Source: Streptomyces sp. yr375 (lineage in GTDB: Bacteria > Actinomycetota > Actinomycetes > Streptomycetales > Streptomycetaceae). From it: 39,464 nucleotides of DNA. Of this stretch, positions 25,077 through 33,014 are shown piece after piece (position 1 is the first letter of the stretch; each line of letters begins with the position of its first letter). The stretch spans positions 1 to 39,464 of the forward strand of contig NZ_FOFF01000066.1 of NCBI RefSeq assembly GCF_900110755.1. The letters are read 5' to 3'. The notes under the pieces were generated by a model. That model had not been told where the DNA came from. It was given only the letters and a program-made list of their open reading frames with translations, and did no database searches. The position numbers were made by a program, and so were the translations under genes.

Positions 25077-25092
25077 GTCCTGTCGGCGGGAC
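25077..25092. promoter_or_regulatory. Cluster operator, copy 4
   Basis: GTCCTGTCGGCGGGAC. The left half matches copies 1 and 3 exactly and the right half has two changes. It sits between the divergent KtzT-like gene and argJBD, so it may control both and link ornithine/piperazate supply to the NRPS genes. Confidence 0.6.
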
Positions 25093-25290
25093 AACGCCCC
25101 ATGTTCCCAAGTCCCCCGACGTCCCGTCTCCGCCCCACCCGGTATGGCGCACCGGAGTTATTCGGCGTAATACTGAATTGCCCTGGCACGGCAAGTGAGC
25201 TGTCCGACGACATCTTCCAAATTGACATTCGTGTCACGCGCACGGGTGCTCCGCCAACCAACTGTGGCCTTTCACCGGAGGAGTTGCACC

Positions 25291-26445
25291 ATGAGTGTCA
25301 CCGCAGCACGCGGGTTCTCGGCGGCGGGGGTCGCCGCGGGGATCAAGGCCGGCGGCGGCCCGGATCTGGCGCTGGTGGTGAACAGCGGCCCGCTCACGAC
25401 GGCGGCCGGCGTCTTCACTTCCAACCGGGTGAAGGCGGCGCCGGTGGTGTGGTGCGAACGCGTCATCGCGAATGGCGCCTTGAGCGCTGTCGTACTCAAC
25501 TCCGGTGGCGCCAACGCCTGTACGGGACCGGACGGCCTGGAGGACGTGAGGGCCACCGCGGAGAAGGCGGCCGGCGTTCTCGACGGCCATGACGCGGCCG
25601 ATGTCGCCGTCCTGTCCACCGGGCTCATCGGTGTCCGACTGCCGATGGACAGGGTGTTGACGGGAGTCGAGAAGGCAGCCGCAGACCTCTCCGCGGACGG
25701 TGGAGAGACGGCCGCGATCGCCATCAGGACCACCGACAGCGTGCACAAGACCGCCGTGGCCGAGGGTGACGGTTGGATCGTCGGGGGCATGGCAAAGGGG
25801 GCGGGCATGCTCGCACCCGGTCTCGCCACCATGCTGGTCGTCATCACCACCGACGCGCACGTCGACGGCGAGAACCTCGGCCGCGCCCTGCGCGCGGCGA
25901 CCCGTACCACCTTCGACCGCGTCGACTCCGACGGCTGCATGTCCACCAACGACACCGTGCTGCTACTCGCCTCCGGCGCGTCCGGGGTCGAGCCCGCGTA
26001 CGAGGGGTTCGCGGCAGCCGTGCAATCAGTCTGCGAGGATCTCGCGCGGCAGCTCGTCGCCGATGCCGAAGGCGCCTCCAAGGACATCCGGATCGACATC
26101 GTCCACGCGGCTTCGGAGGACGATGCCGTCGATGTCGGCCGGTCCATAGCGCGCAACAACCTGCTCAAGTGCGCTCTGCACGGCGAGGATCCCAACTGGG
26201 GCCGGGTGCTCGCCGCGATCGGCACCACCTCCGCCGCCTTCGAGCCGGACCGGCTGAACGTCGCTGTCAATGGCGTCTGGGTGTGCAGGGGCGGATCGAT
26301 CGGTGAGGACCGCGACACGGTGGACATGCGCGGGCGGGAGGTCGTCATCACCGCCGACCTCGCGGCGGGAGACGATGCGGCGACCATCTGGACCAACGAC
26401 CTGACCGCCGCGTACGTCCACGAGAACAGCGCGTACTCCTCATGA
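25291..26445 (+). CDS. argJ: ArgJ: glutamate N-acetyltransferase / ornithine acetyltransferase
   Basis: 384 residues. The enzyme transfers the acetyl group from N-acetylornithine to glutamate, releasing ornithine. The self-cleavage site typical of ArgJ is clear (KGAGMLAPGLATML, nucleophile Thr), as are NSGGANACTG near the N-terminus and the late motif HGEDPNWGR. The start at 25291 has a strong GGAGGAG; a longer frame from 25195 lacks this signal. It heads argJ-argB-argD, with ATGA overlaps. argC and argR, which accompany these genes in the primary arginine operon of Streptomyces, are absent. This points to a dedicated paralogous set for the cluster rather than the housekeeping operon. Confidence 0.95.
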   Translation: MSVTAARGFSAAGVAAGIKAGGGPDLALVVNSGPLTTAAGVFTSNRVKAAPVVWCERVIANGALSAVVLNSGGANACTGPDGLEDVRATAEKAAGVLDGHDAADVAVLSTGLIGVRLPMDRVLTGVEKAAADLSADGGETAAIAIRTTDSVHKTAVAEGDGWIVGGMAKGAGMLAPGLATMLVVITTDAHVDGENLGRALRAATRTTFDRVDSDGCMSTNDTVLLLASGASGVEPAYEGFAAAVQSVCEDLARQLVADAEGASKDIRIDIVHAASEDDAVDVGRSIARNNLLKCALHGEDPNWGRVLAAIGTTSAAFEPDRLNVAVNGVWVCRGGSIGEDRDTVDMRGREVVITADLAAGDDAATIWTNDLTAAYVHENSAYSS

Positions 26446-27320
26446 GCACACCTCGGCACAGCGCCGCCGCCGATGGCCGGCAGGCCGCCGCACATGAGCG
26501 GACAGTCATCGTCAAACTCGGCGGCAACACCATGGTGGACGACGAGCTGAAGGCGTCCTTCACCCACGACGTCGTGCGGGTGCGCGACGCCGGGTTCAGC
26601 CCGGTCGTCGTGCACGGCGGTGGCCCGCAGATCAGCGCGGAGCTCGAACGGTACGGACTGACCTCGGAGTTCCGGGCAGGACTGAGGGTCACGACCTCCC
26701 CGGCGATGGACGTGGTCCGGATGGTGCTCGCTGGCCGGGTACAGCGCGAACTGGTCGGGCTGATCAACCGTCATGGTCCGTACGCAGTCGGCATGACCGG
26801 TGAGGACGCGAACACCATCACGGCGGTCAGACATCTGCCGGTGGTCGACGGGGAGCCGCTGGACATCGGGAGAGTCGGCGAGATCAGCAAGGTGGACACC
26901 GGCGTCCTCAATGCGCTGCTCGCGGACGGCCGCATTCCGGTGGTCTCGTCGGTCGCCCGGAGTGCCGACGACGGCCACGTCTACAACGTCAACGCCGATA
27001 CCGCGGCTGCCGCGCTTGCCACCGCGCTCGGCGCCCGGGAGCTGCTCCTGCTCACCGACGTGCAGGGCCTGTACGCAGACTGGCCGCACAGCGAGGAGGT
27101 GATCGGCATCCTGACGGCCACCGAACTCGAGAAGCTTCTGCCGGAGTTGACCCACGGCATGGTTCCGAAGATGAGGGCCTGCCTGCACGCGGTACGTCAT
27201 GGAGTGCCCAGGGCGCGGGTGCTGGACGGGCGCGTACGGCATTCGGTCCTCACCGCGTTGCTCACCGACGTGACGTCCGGCACCACGGTCGTGGCGGACG
27301 AGGAAGGAGGGCTGCGATGA
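26442..27320 (+). CDS. argB: ArgB: N-acetylglutamate kinase
   Basis: 292 residues of the amino-acid kinase family. The enzyme phosphorylates N-acetylglutamate, the second committed step to ornithine. Visible motifs are VIVKLGGNTMVDD (phosphate-binding Lys and Gly), VVHGGGPQIS (acetylglutamate and nucleotide site), LTSEFRAGLRVT, and the late VNADTAAAALATALGA and KMRACLHAV segments. The first 20 or so residues are a hydrophilic extension not expected for catalysis. The start codon overlaps the argJ stop (ATGA) and the 3' end overlaps argD in the same way, so the three are translationally coupled. Confidence 0.95.
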   Translation: MSTPRHSAAADGRQAAAHERTVIVKLGGNTMVDDELKASFTHDVVRVRDAGFSPVVVHGGGPQISAELERYGLTSEFRAGLRVTTSPAMDVVRMVLAGRVQRELVGLINRHGPYAVGMTGEDANTITAVRHLPVVDGEPLDIGRVGEISKVDTGVLNALLADGRIPVVSSVARSADDGHVYNVNADTAAAALATALGARELLLLTDVQGLYADWPHSEEVIGILTATELEKLLPELTHGMVPKMRACLHAVRHGVPRARVLDGRVRHSVLTALLTDVTSGTTVVADEEGGLR

Positions 27321-28513
27321 GCGGTACGCCGAACAGCAGGCTCACCGAGCGCTGGCAGACGTCGCTGATGGACACGTACGGGATCCCGCGGGTGCCGCTG
27401 GTACGCGGCGAGGGTGCCGTGTACTGGGACGCCAACGGCAAGAAGTACCTGGACTTCCTCGGCGGTATCGCGGTCAACGCCCTGGGCACCGCGCATCCGG
27501 CCGTGGTCGACGCGGTGCGCGAGCAGATCGGCCGGCTCGGCCATGTCTCAAATCTCTTCGTCACCGAACCGCAGGTCCGGCTCGCCGAACGGCTGTTGAC
27601 GCTGTCGGAGCGTCCCGGACGGGTCTTCTTCGCCAACTCCGGTGCCGAGGCGAACGAGACCGCATTGAAGATCGGAAGACTGACCGGGCGCAGTCGCGTC
27701 GTCGCGGCGCAGGGAGCCTTCCACGGCCGCACCATGGGCGCGCTCGCGCTCACGGGGCAGCCCGCGAAGCGGGACCCTTTCCGGCCGCTGCCGGGCGGGG
27801 TCACCCATGTGCCGTTCGGGGATGCCGAGGCGCTGCGGGCAGCAGTCGACACCGACACGGCACTGGTGGTCCTGGAGCCGGTCCAGGGCGAGAACGGCGT
27901 CGTCGTACCGCCGCCGGGCTATCTGGCCGCCGCGTGGGAGATCACCCGCGCGACCGGAGCGCTGCTCGTACTGGACGAAGTACAGACGGGCATCGGCCGC
28001 ACCGGGCACTGGTTCGAGCACCGGGCCCACGGGGTGGAGCCGGACATCGTCACTCTCGGCAAGGGCCTCGGCGGCGGGCTGCCGATCGGTGCCACCCTCG
28101 CCTTCGGTGCGGCTGCCGGTCTCCTGACACCCGGGACTCACGGCACGACCTTCGGGGGCAATCCGGTGGCCTGCGCGGCCGCACTCGCGGTCCTCGACAC
28201 CATCGCGGCCGACCGTCTCCTGTCGCGCGTCACGCGGCAGGGCGAGAGCCTACGAGAGGGCATCGAAGGGCTGGACCACCCGCTGGTCGACCATGTGCGG
28301 GGAGCCGGCCTGCTGCTCGCGGTCGTGCTCACCGAGCCGCTGGCCCGCGAGTCTGAACGAGCGCTCGAGGACGCGGGCTTCCTGGTGAACGCCGTCACGC
28401 CCGGGGTGATCCGCCTTGCCCCGCCCTTGATCATCGCCGACGACGAGGTCGCGGCCTTCCTCCGGGCGCTGCCGGGCGCACTGGACCAGGTGTACGCGAA
28501 AGGGGGCGCCTGA
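27317..28513 (+). CDS. argD: ArgD: acetylornithine aminotransferase
   Basis: 398-residue class III PLP-dependent aminotransferase that converts N-acetylglutamate semialdehyde to N-acetylornithine. Motifs: FLGGIAVNALGTAHP near the N-terminus, FFANSGAEANETALK (phosphate site), FHGRTMGAL, LVLDEVQTGIGRTG (Asp that pairs with the PLP ring) and TLGKGLGGGLPIGA with the Schiff-base Lys. Last gene of argJBD. The reductase ArgC needed between ArgB and ArgD is not here, so it must be supplied by the chromosomal pathway or by a gene outside the window. Confidence 0.95.
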   Translation: MSGTPNSRLTERWQTSLMDTYGIPRVPLVRGEGAVYWDANGKKYLDFLGGIAVNALGTAHPAVVDAVREQIGRLGHVSNLFVTEPQVRLAERLLTLSERPGRVFFANSGAEANETALKIGRLTGRSRVVAAQGAFHGRTMGALALTGQPAKRDPFRPLPGGVTHVPFGDAEALRAAVDTDTALVVLEPVQGENGVVVPPPGYLAAAWEITRATGALLVLDEVQTGIGRTGHWFEHRAHGVEPDIVTLGKGLGGGLPIGATLAFGAAAGLLTPGTHGTTFGGNPVACAAALAVLDTIAADRLLSRVTRQGESLREGIEGLDHPLVDHVRGAGLLLAVVLTEPLARESERALEDAGFLVNAVTPGVIRLAPPLIIADDEVAAFLRALPGALDQVYAKGGA

Positions 28514-28790
28514 CCAGCCAGGCCCTGCAATGGCGCCACCCTTGGCGTCAACATCGAGCCGCTGACGCCACCCGGCTCCGCAGGTCGGCCAGCCGAGGAG
28601 CTCGCCGCCACCTCGGACACACCATCGCATCCGACGTCATTTACGCAGATGAACGGCTTGATCGAGAGCGGCGACGAGCCGTCGGCGCCCCCAGTCACAC
28701 ACGGCGTTCGGCAGGCGGGTTTCGGTCAAGCTCACCCCCTCCCACCATGACCACCAGAGAATGGCGCCATAAACGTGCCATGATGGCACC
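28514..28790. other. Intergenic stretch with possible operator palindromes
   Basis: No gene recognised. The last 30 bp hold ATGGCGCCAT (28761-28770, perfect palindrome) and, directly before the next start codon, GTGCCAT-G-ATGGCAC (28775-28789, perfect about one base). Such dyads would suit autoregulation by a ribbon-helix-helix family member. Confidence 0.45.
28775..28789. promoter_or_regulatory. 15-bp palindrome abutting the start codon of the chimeric gene
   Basis: GTGCCATGATGGCAC ends one base before the ATG at 28791. It leaves no room for a Shine-Dalgarno sequence, so the transcript may be leaderless and the dyad an operator overlapping the transcription start. Confidence 0.5.
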
Positions 28791-29381
28791 ATGGATCTCA
28801 CGCCGTACGTCGCCTACCTCCGACATGAGCTCGTGGCCGTCGCCGACGTGGGCGGCGACGAAACCCGTGCCCTGGCCGACCGGCTCACCGCTCCTCTGGA
28901 GTCAGCAGCCCGGCTGGCGCTGCTGAACGCGCTGTCCGAGGCCGTGGGCCGGGTCAGCCGCGATCTGGCGCCGGGCTCGGTCGTCCTGCGACTGGACGGT
29001 CTCGCACCCGAGTTCGTGGTGACACCACCGACGAACTGGGAGGGACGTGGGAGACATGGCGGCGACCACGCGGCGAAGGCATCGGGACCCACAACTGCCG
29101 GCGGGCACATCCGGCTTCAGCTCGCCGACGTACGCGGCTTCGAATCAGCCGCCGCGGCCTTCGATTCCGTGACGAGCGACGACGACGCGCTCGTCGTGTA
29201 CATCCCCACGGACGGCGGCATCCCCGCGCTCCGGGCCGTGCTGGAGGTCCTGGACAACGAATCGATCGAGGCCGAGGCCCTCACTGTCCACACCCCCGAT
29301 CTGGACAACGTCTTCCTCACCTGCACCGGCCGGTTCCAGCCCGACAACGGCATCAACCGGCGTGAGGAGAACCATCCATAG
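28791..29381 (+). CDS. Chimeric ORF: N-terminus of a small regulator family joined to the C-terminal tail of an ABC exporter ATPase
   Basis: 196 residues. Residues 1-80 resemble the N-terminal half of the protein at 20396 (similar spacing of YxxxLRxEL, ADRLxAPLxSAxRLxLLxALS and LAPGxVxxRLxGLxPxFVVT). From about residue 105 onward (HIRLQLADVR ... LTVHTPDLDNVFLTCTGR) it matches the accessory C-terminal domain (DUF4162 type) of DrrA-like drug-exporter ATPases. The ATP-binding core is absent: no Walker A, signature or Walker B is seen. The likeliest origin is an in-frame deletion that removed the ribbon-helix-helix half of the regulator, any genes between, and most of the ATPase. It may be expressed, but exporter ATPase activity is excluded. 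Confidence 0.75.
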   Translation: MDLTPYVAYLRHELVAVADVGGDETRALADRLTAPLESAARLALLNALSEAVGRVSRDLAPGSVVLRLDGLAPEFVVTPPTNWEGRGRHGGDHAAKASGPTTAGGHIRLQLADVRGFESAAAAFDSVTSDDDALVVYIPTDGGIPALRAVLEVLDNESIEAEALTVHTPDLDNVFLTCTGRFQPDNGINRREENHP

Positions 29382-29511
29382 CGACCCCGGCTCCCCTTGG
29401 GCCTGCCCGCCCTCCTCCTCTCTCCCCCCCCCGTGGCCCCGCGGCCCATGTCGTCACCGCAATCCCCGCCCCCCACCGTTCACCGGCGAATCCGATAGGA
29501 GCTCTTTCGCT

Positions 29512-31758
29512 GTGGCTACCCTTCTCTACAAACTCGGCCGCCTCGCCTTCCGGCGCAGGGGCACGATGGCCCTGCTGTGGGTGCTGATCTTCATCGGCGC
29601 GATCTTCGCCGCCGCCTCCGCCCCACCCCTTCCCGCCGATACGTTCACGATGCCCGGCACGGAGACGCAGAAGGCCTACGACCTCCTCAAGGACAAGTTC
29701 CCCACGCTGAGCGCCGACGGGGCCAAAGCCCGGGTGGTCGTCCGCGCGCCCGAGGGCAAGAAGCTCTCCGACCCCGGCGAGAAGCGGAAGGTGGACGCGC
29801 TGGTCGCCGACCTGGACCGGGCCCCCGAAGTCGTGAGCGTCGTCGACCCGTTCGAGGGCCAGGCCGTCAGCAAGGACGGCACCACCGGCTATGCATCGGT
29901 CGCCTACGAAGTCGGCGCCACCCAGGTGAGCCCGGAGGCACACGAAGCACTCACGAAGGCGGTGGAGGACGCCCGCGGCAGCGGTCTCACGGTCGAGATG
30001 GGCGGCGACGCCGTGCCACCGTCCCAGACGATGGGTTCCGGTGAGATCATCGGCCTCGCCGTCTCCGCCGTGGTGCTGCTCATCACCTTCGGCTCGCTGC
30101 TGGCCGCCGGAATGCCGCTGGTCACCGCCATCATGGGCGTCGGCGTCGGCATCTGCGGCATCGTCACACTCGGCAGCACACTCGGCCTGTCCTCCACGAC
30201 CTCGACACTGGCACTGATGCTCGGCCTGGCGGTCGGCATCGACTACGCGCTGTTCATCCTCTCCCGCTACCGCGCCGAGATCGCCGAGGGCAGGGAACGC
30301 GAGGAAGCCGCAGGACGAGCGGTCGGCACCGCCGGCTCCGCGGTCGTCTTCGCGGGTCTCACCGTCGTGGTCGCGCTCTCGGGTCTCGCCGTCGTCAACG
30401 TCCCCATGCTCACCAAGATGGGTCTGGCTGGCGCGGCCACCGTGGTCGTCGCCGTACTCATCGCGATCACACTCGTTCCCGCGCTGCTCGGCTTCGCACC
30501 TGTCAAGGTTCTGCGCCGCAGGGACCGGGCGCAGCAGTACGGCAAGCCGCTCTCGGCACGTCAGCGGCGCAAGGCCGAGAAGCTTGCCGCTCGGCAGAAA
30601 CCAAACCTGGGTACCCGCTGGGCAAGGCTGGTCCTGCGTCACCCCGTCGCCATTCTGCTGGTCGGCGTGGTGGGTCTCGGCGCCGTTGCCGTGCCCGCCG
30701 CGAGTCTGGAGCTGGGACTGCCGTCCGAGGGGACGATGGCCGCCGAGACCACGCAGCGCAAGGCGTACGACATGGTCTCCGGCTCCTTCGGCTCCGGCTA
30801 CAACGGCCCGCTGATGGTGACGGTCGAGGCCAAGGACGCGGCAGCCGCGGCCGACAGGGTGAGCAAGCAGCTGGCCAAGGAGAAGGGCGTCGTCTCCGTG
30901 AGCCCGGCGGACGCCAACAAGTCCGGCGACACCGCGATCCTGAACGTCATGCCGTCCACCGGACCGGCCGACCCGAGGACCGAGGATCTGGTCAAGTCGC
31001 TCCGTGACAGGGCTGAAGGCATCGAGGCGGACACCGGCACGCGCGTCCTGGTGGCCGGTCAGACAGCGATGTTCATCGACTTTTCCGAGACCCTCAACGA
31101 TGCGCTGCTCCCCTACCTCGCCCTGGTGGTCGGCCTGGCGTTCCTGCTGCTGACGCTGGTCTTCCGGTCGATCCTCGTCCCGCTCAAGGCCGCCCTGGGC
31201 TTCCTGCTCTCCGTAGCCGCCGCACTCGGTGCCGTGGTAGCGGTCTTCCAATGGGGCTGGATGGCTGATGTGTTCGGCGTCGACGAGCCGGGCCCGGTGA
31301 TGAGCACGATGCCGATCTTCATGATCGGCGTGGTCTTCGGTCTCGCCATGGACTACGAGGTTTTCCTGGTGACCCGGATGCGGGAGGCGTACACGCACGG
31401 CGCGCACACCCACGACGCGGTCGTCACCGGCTTCCAGCACGGCGGCCGGGTGGTCGCGGCGGCGGCGCTCATCATGATCAGCGTCTTCTCCGGCTTCATC
31501 ATGGAGGACAACGACTTCATCCAGATGATCGGCTTCGGTCTGGCGATCGCGGTCCTGTTCGACGCGTTCATCGTCCGCATGGCCCTCGTGCCTGCCCTGT
31601 TCGCGCTGCTGGGCGACTCGGCGTGGTGGATGCCGAAGTGGCTCGACCGTCTGCTGCCGAACATGGACGTCGAGGGAGCGCGCCTGTCCCAGCTCCCCGC
31701 CCCCGAACTGCAGCTGCCGCAGCACCGCCGGGAGGCACAGCCGCGCTTCTCCAAGTGA
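29512..31758 (+). CDS. MMPL/RND-family membrane exporter
   Basis: 748 residues. The architecture is typical of MMPL transporters: one N-terminal membrane segment (about 18-38), a large extracytoplasmic loop, a block of membrane segments (about 175-345) including the proton-relay-like LGLAVGIDYALFILSRYR, a cytosolic stretch, a second TM plus loop, and a final block with FGLAMDYEVFLVTRMRE. The start is GTG at 29512 with AGGAG about 9 nt upstream; the frame is open from 29362 but lacks a better signal. It is located just beyond the biosynthetic genes, so export or self-resistance for the peptide is plausible; the same family also moves lipids and metabolites in actinobacteria. Confidence 0.93.
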   Translation: MATLLYKLGRLAFRRRGTMALLWVLIFIGAIFAAASAPPLPADTFTMPGTETQKAYDLLKDKFPTLSADGAKARVVVRAPEGKKLSDPGEKRKVDALVADLDRAPEVVSVVDPFEGQAVSKDGTTGYASVAYEVGATQVSPEAHEALTKAVEDARGSGLTVEMGGDAVPPSQTMGSGEIIGLAVSAVVLLITFGSLLAAGMPLVTAIMGVGVGICGIVTLGSTLGLSSTTSTLALMLGLAVGIDYALFILSRYRAEIAEGREREEAAGRAVGTAGSAVVFAGLTVVVALSGLAVVNVPMLTKMGLAGAATVVVAVLIAITLVPALLGFAPVKVLRRRDRAQQYGKPLSARQRRKAEKLAARQKPNLGTRWARLVLRHPVAILLVGVVGLGAVAVPAASLELGLPSEGTMAAETTQRKAYDMVSGSFGSGYNGPLMVTVEAKDAAAAADRVSKQLAKEKGVVSVSPADANKSGDTAILNVMPSTGPADPRTEDLVKSLRDRAEGIEADTGTRVLVAGQTAMFIDFSETLNDALLPYLALVVGLAFLLLTLVFRSILVPLKAALGFLLSVAAALGAVVAVFQWGWMADVFGVDEPGPVMSTMPIFMIGVVFGLAMDYEVFLVTRMREAYTHGAHTHDAVVTGFQHGGRVVAAAALIMISVFSGFIMEDNDFIQMIGFGLAIAVLFDAFIVRMALVPALFALLGDSAWWMPKWLDRLLPNMDVEGARLSQLPAPELQLPQHRREAQPRFSK

Positions 31759-32160
31759 TCACCGACACCGGACGTCACCCCGAACGTCACCGCACCTGAC
31801 GTGGATCCCGTCGGCAGGGGTGGCCCCGCCCGAGGTGGGCAGGGCTGCCCCTGGGCGGCAACTCTCGTTCAAGGTCTCATCCACGAAGGACGCCACTCCC
31901 CGTACGCCCGATGCGAGCAGTTCGTCGAAGCAGCGGGCCAGGAACCAGCTTTCGGCGTTCCCAGGGCACTCTTCCAGCAGGACGAAGCACGAGCATTCGA
32001 GGGCGGCCACATTGGCTTCGAGGTCGGGCGACGCGCGCTCGAGCACGGCTCTTCCGACGGAGAGGCCGAACAAGGCCACACCGCTGAGGCGCGGCTCGCC
32101 CTGCGCGACGTTGAACAGGCCGGACGTCTCCTTGGCAGCGGCGTTCATCTGCAGCTGCAA
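31759..32160 (-). pseudogene. Probable gene fragment, Mom/XF1762-like protein
   Basis: 133-codon frame with coding-like third-position GC. The stretch GEPRLSGVALFGLSVGRAVL followed by LECSCFVLLEECPGNAESWFLARCFDEL and VRGVASFVD is reminiscent of Mom-like/XF1762-type acyltransferase-fold proteins from phages and actinobacteria. The normal N-terminus and the second half of the family are missing, and the C-terminal 30 residues look like readthrough into unrelated sequence. Probably a truncated remnant; recognition is from memory and tentative. Confidence 0.35.
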
Positions 32161-32219
32161 GTGTTGGGCCTGATGTGCATGCAGGGATGCTTTGAGGCAC
32201 GTTTGTCACGGGTGGTGTC

Positions 32220-32822
32220 TTGGCCCTAATCCACGACACCGCCGAACTGGCCCAGTCCGCCGCCACCCCCGACGCCCTCGTCAACCACGTGCGTGGCCAG
32301 CTCACCGGGCTGCTCCAGCTACACGGCTGCCGCTTCGGGTACGGCACCCTGCTCGGCCACCCACCGCGCCTGCAACGGGACGGCACCGTTACCTCGGGGC
32401 ATAGCCCCTGGGACGTCGAGCAGCTCGGACTGCCGGACCAGGAAGTCGAACTGCGCACGCTCGCCAGCGGCCACTTCTACGGACGCTTCATGATGCGACC
32501 CGCGCGCGGTGCAGCCCCGTCCCTGCAAGCACGCCTCGTCGCCGTGACCCTCGCGAACCAGGTCGGCGCCGCACTCAATACGGCACGCCCCGCCAGGGGA
32601 CAACAGTTGAGCACGTCCGAGCCGGCAGCCGCCACTCTTGTCGGGGACCTACGAGAGCGACGGACCATGGATAGCGCTACCGCCATGAGCCAAGGGGCCA
32701 ACCGTCCTCGTCGGGATCTGCGCAGGACTGCACCCCCACTGCACGGCTGTCCACCGCCTGTCCACCGGAGTCCCGTGAGACGAGGCGCAGCCAGCCCTCT
32801 AGAAACACAAAAGACCAGGTAA
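32220..32822 (+). pseudogene. Probable 5'-truncated fragment of a DUF4118/ANTAR-type sensor-like protein
   Basis: The frame opens on TTG with no ribosome-binding site. The first 120 residues (LIHDTAELAQSAATPDALV, then LLQLHGCRFGYGTLLGHPPRL, LPDQEVELRTLASGHFYGRF and SLQARLVAVTLANQVGAAL) look like the cytosolic C-terminal domain of actinobacterial DUF4118 sensor proteins, whose N-terminal membrane helices are absent here. After about residue 125 the sequence becomes low-complexity and non-homologous. Interpreted as a decayed fragment near the attachment scar. Confidence 0.5.
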
Positions 32823-32863
32823 GAGGCTTAGAGCTGGATCCTCGTCACAGAACCGACACCTCT

Positions 32864-32879
32864 GACCTACGCATTACGA
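32864..32879. repeat. 16-bp direct repeat, copy 1 (attachment-core-like)
   Basis: GACCTACGCATTACGA, identical to 32998-33013, which is the anticodon-arm part of the tRNA-Thr fragment. Outside the 16 bp the two copies differ, as expected for the core of an integrase attachment site rather than for a second tRNA gene. Confidence 0.6.
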
Positions 32880-32934
32880 TGCACAGACCCCAGAGGCGCA
32901 ATATGGGTCGATCTCAAGGTCACCCGAAACAAGA

Positions 32935-32964
32935 AACCCCAGGTCAAAGGCCCGACCTGGGGTT
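32935..32964 (-). terminator. Terminator of the former tRNA-Thr gene
   Basis: AACCCCAGGTC - 8 nt - GACCTGGGGTT, an 11-bp perfect stem followed on the minus strand by a T-rich run (TTTCTTGTTT). It lies 9 bp beyond the 3' end of the tRNA fragment, in the right place and orientation for that gene's terminator. Confidence 0.8.
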
Positions 32965-32972
32965 CACCATAG

Positions 32973-33014
32973 AGCCGCCTTCGGGATTCGAACCCGAGAC
33001 CTACGCATTACGAG
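32973..33014 (-). pseudogene. 3' fragment of tRNA-Thr (CGT anticodon), attachment-site scar
   Basis: On the minus strand the sequence runs CTCGTAATGCGT (anticodon loop and 3' side of its stem), AGGTC, a complete T arm (TCGGGTTCGAATCCCGA) and the 3' acceptor strand AGGCGGC plus discriminator. Upstream of the anticodon loop the expected pairing strand, D arm and 5' acceptor strand are missing (CCATGGT instead), so the tRNA cannot function. This is the remnant left when an integrative element inserts into the 3' end of a tRNA gene, with the element on the higher-coordinate side. Confidence 0.8.
32998..33013. repeat. 16-bp direct repeat, copy 2, inside the tRNA fragment
   Basis: GACCTACGCATTACGA. 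Pairs with 32864-32879; the starts are 134 bp apart. Probable integrase core sequence. Confidence 0.6.

Noticed and set aside
25195..25290. Longer N-terminus of ArgJ from 25195
   Set aside because: The strong GGAGGAG and the conserved ArgJ N-terminus point to 25291.
1..28513. MbtH-like protein, ornithine N5-hydroxylase or terminal thioesterase domain
   Set aside because: Looked for as expected partners of the cluster; none is encoded in the window, so they are predicted outside it rather than reported.
29420..29435. C9 homopolymer upstream of the MMPL gene as a phase-variation tract
   Set aside because: It lies in a GC-rich intergenic stretch, not within a frame or clear promoter, so there is no evidence of function.
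29353..31725. 790-codon minus-strand frame opposite the MMPL exporter
   Set aside because: Asp/His/Glu/Gly-rich antisense shadow of the MMPL gene, which has full family motifs.
32973..33014. A functional tRNA gene
   Set aside because: The D arm, 5' acceptor strand and 5' anticodon strand are absent.
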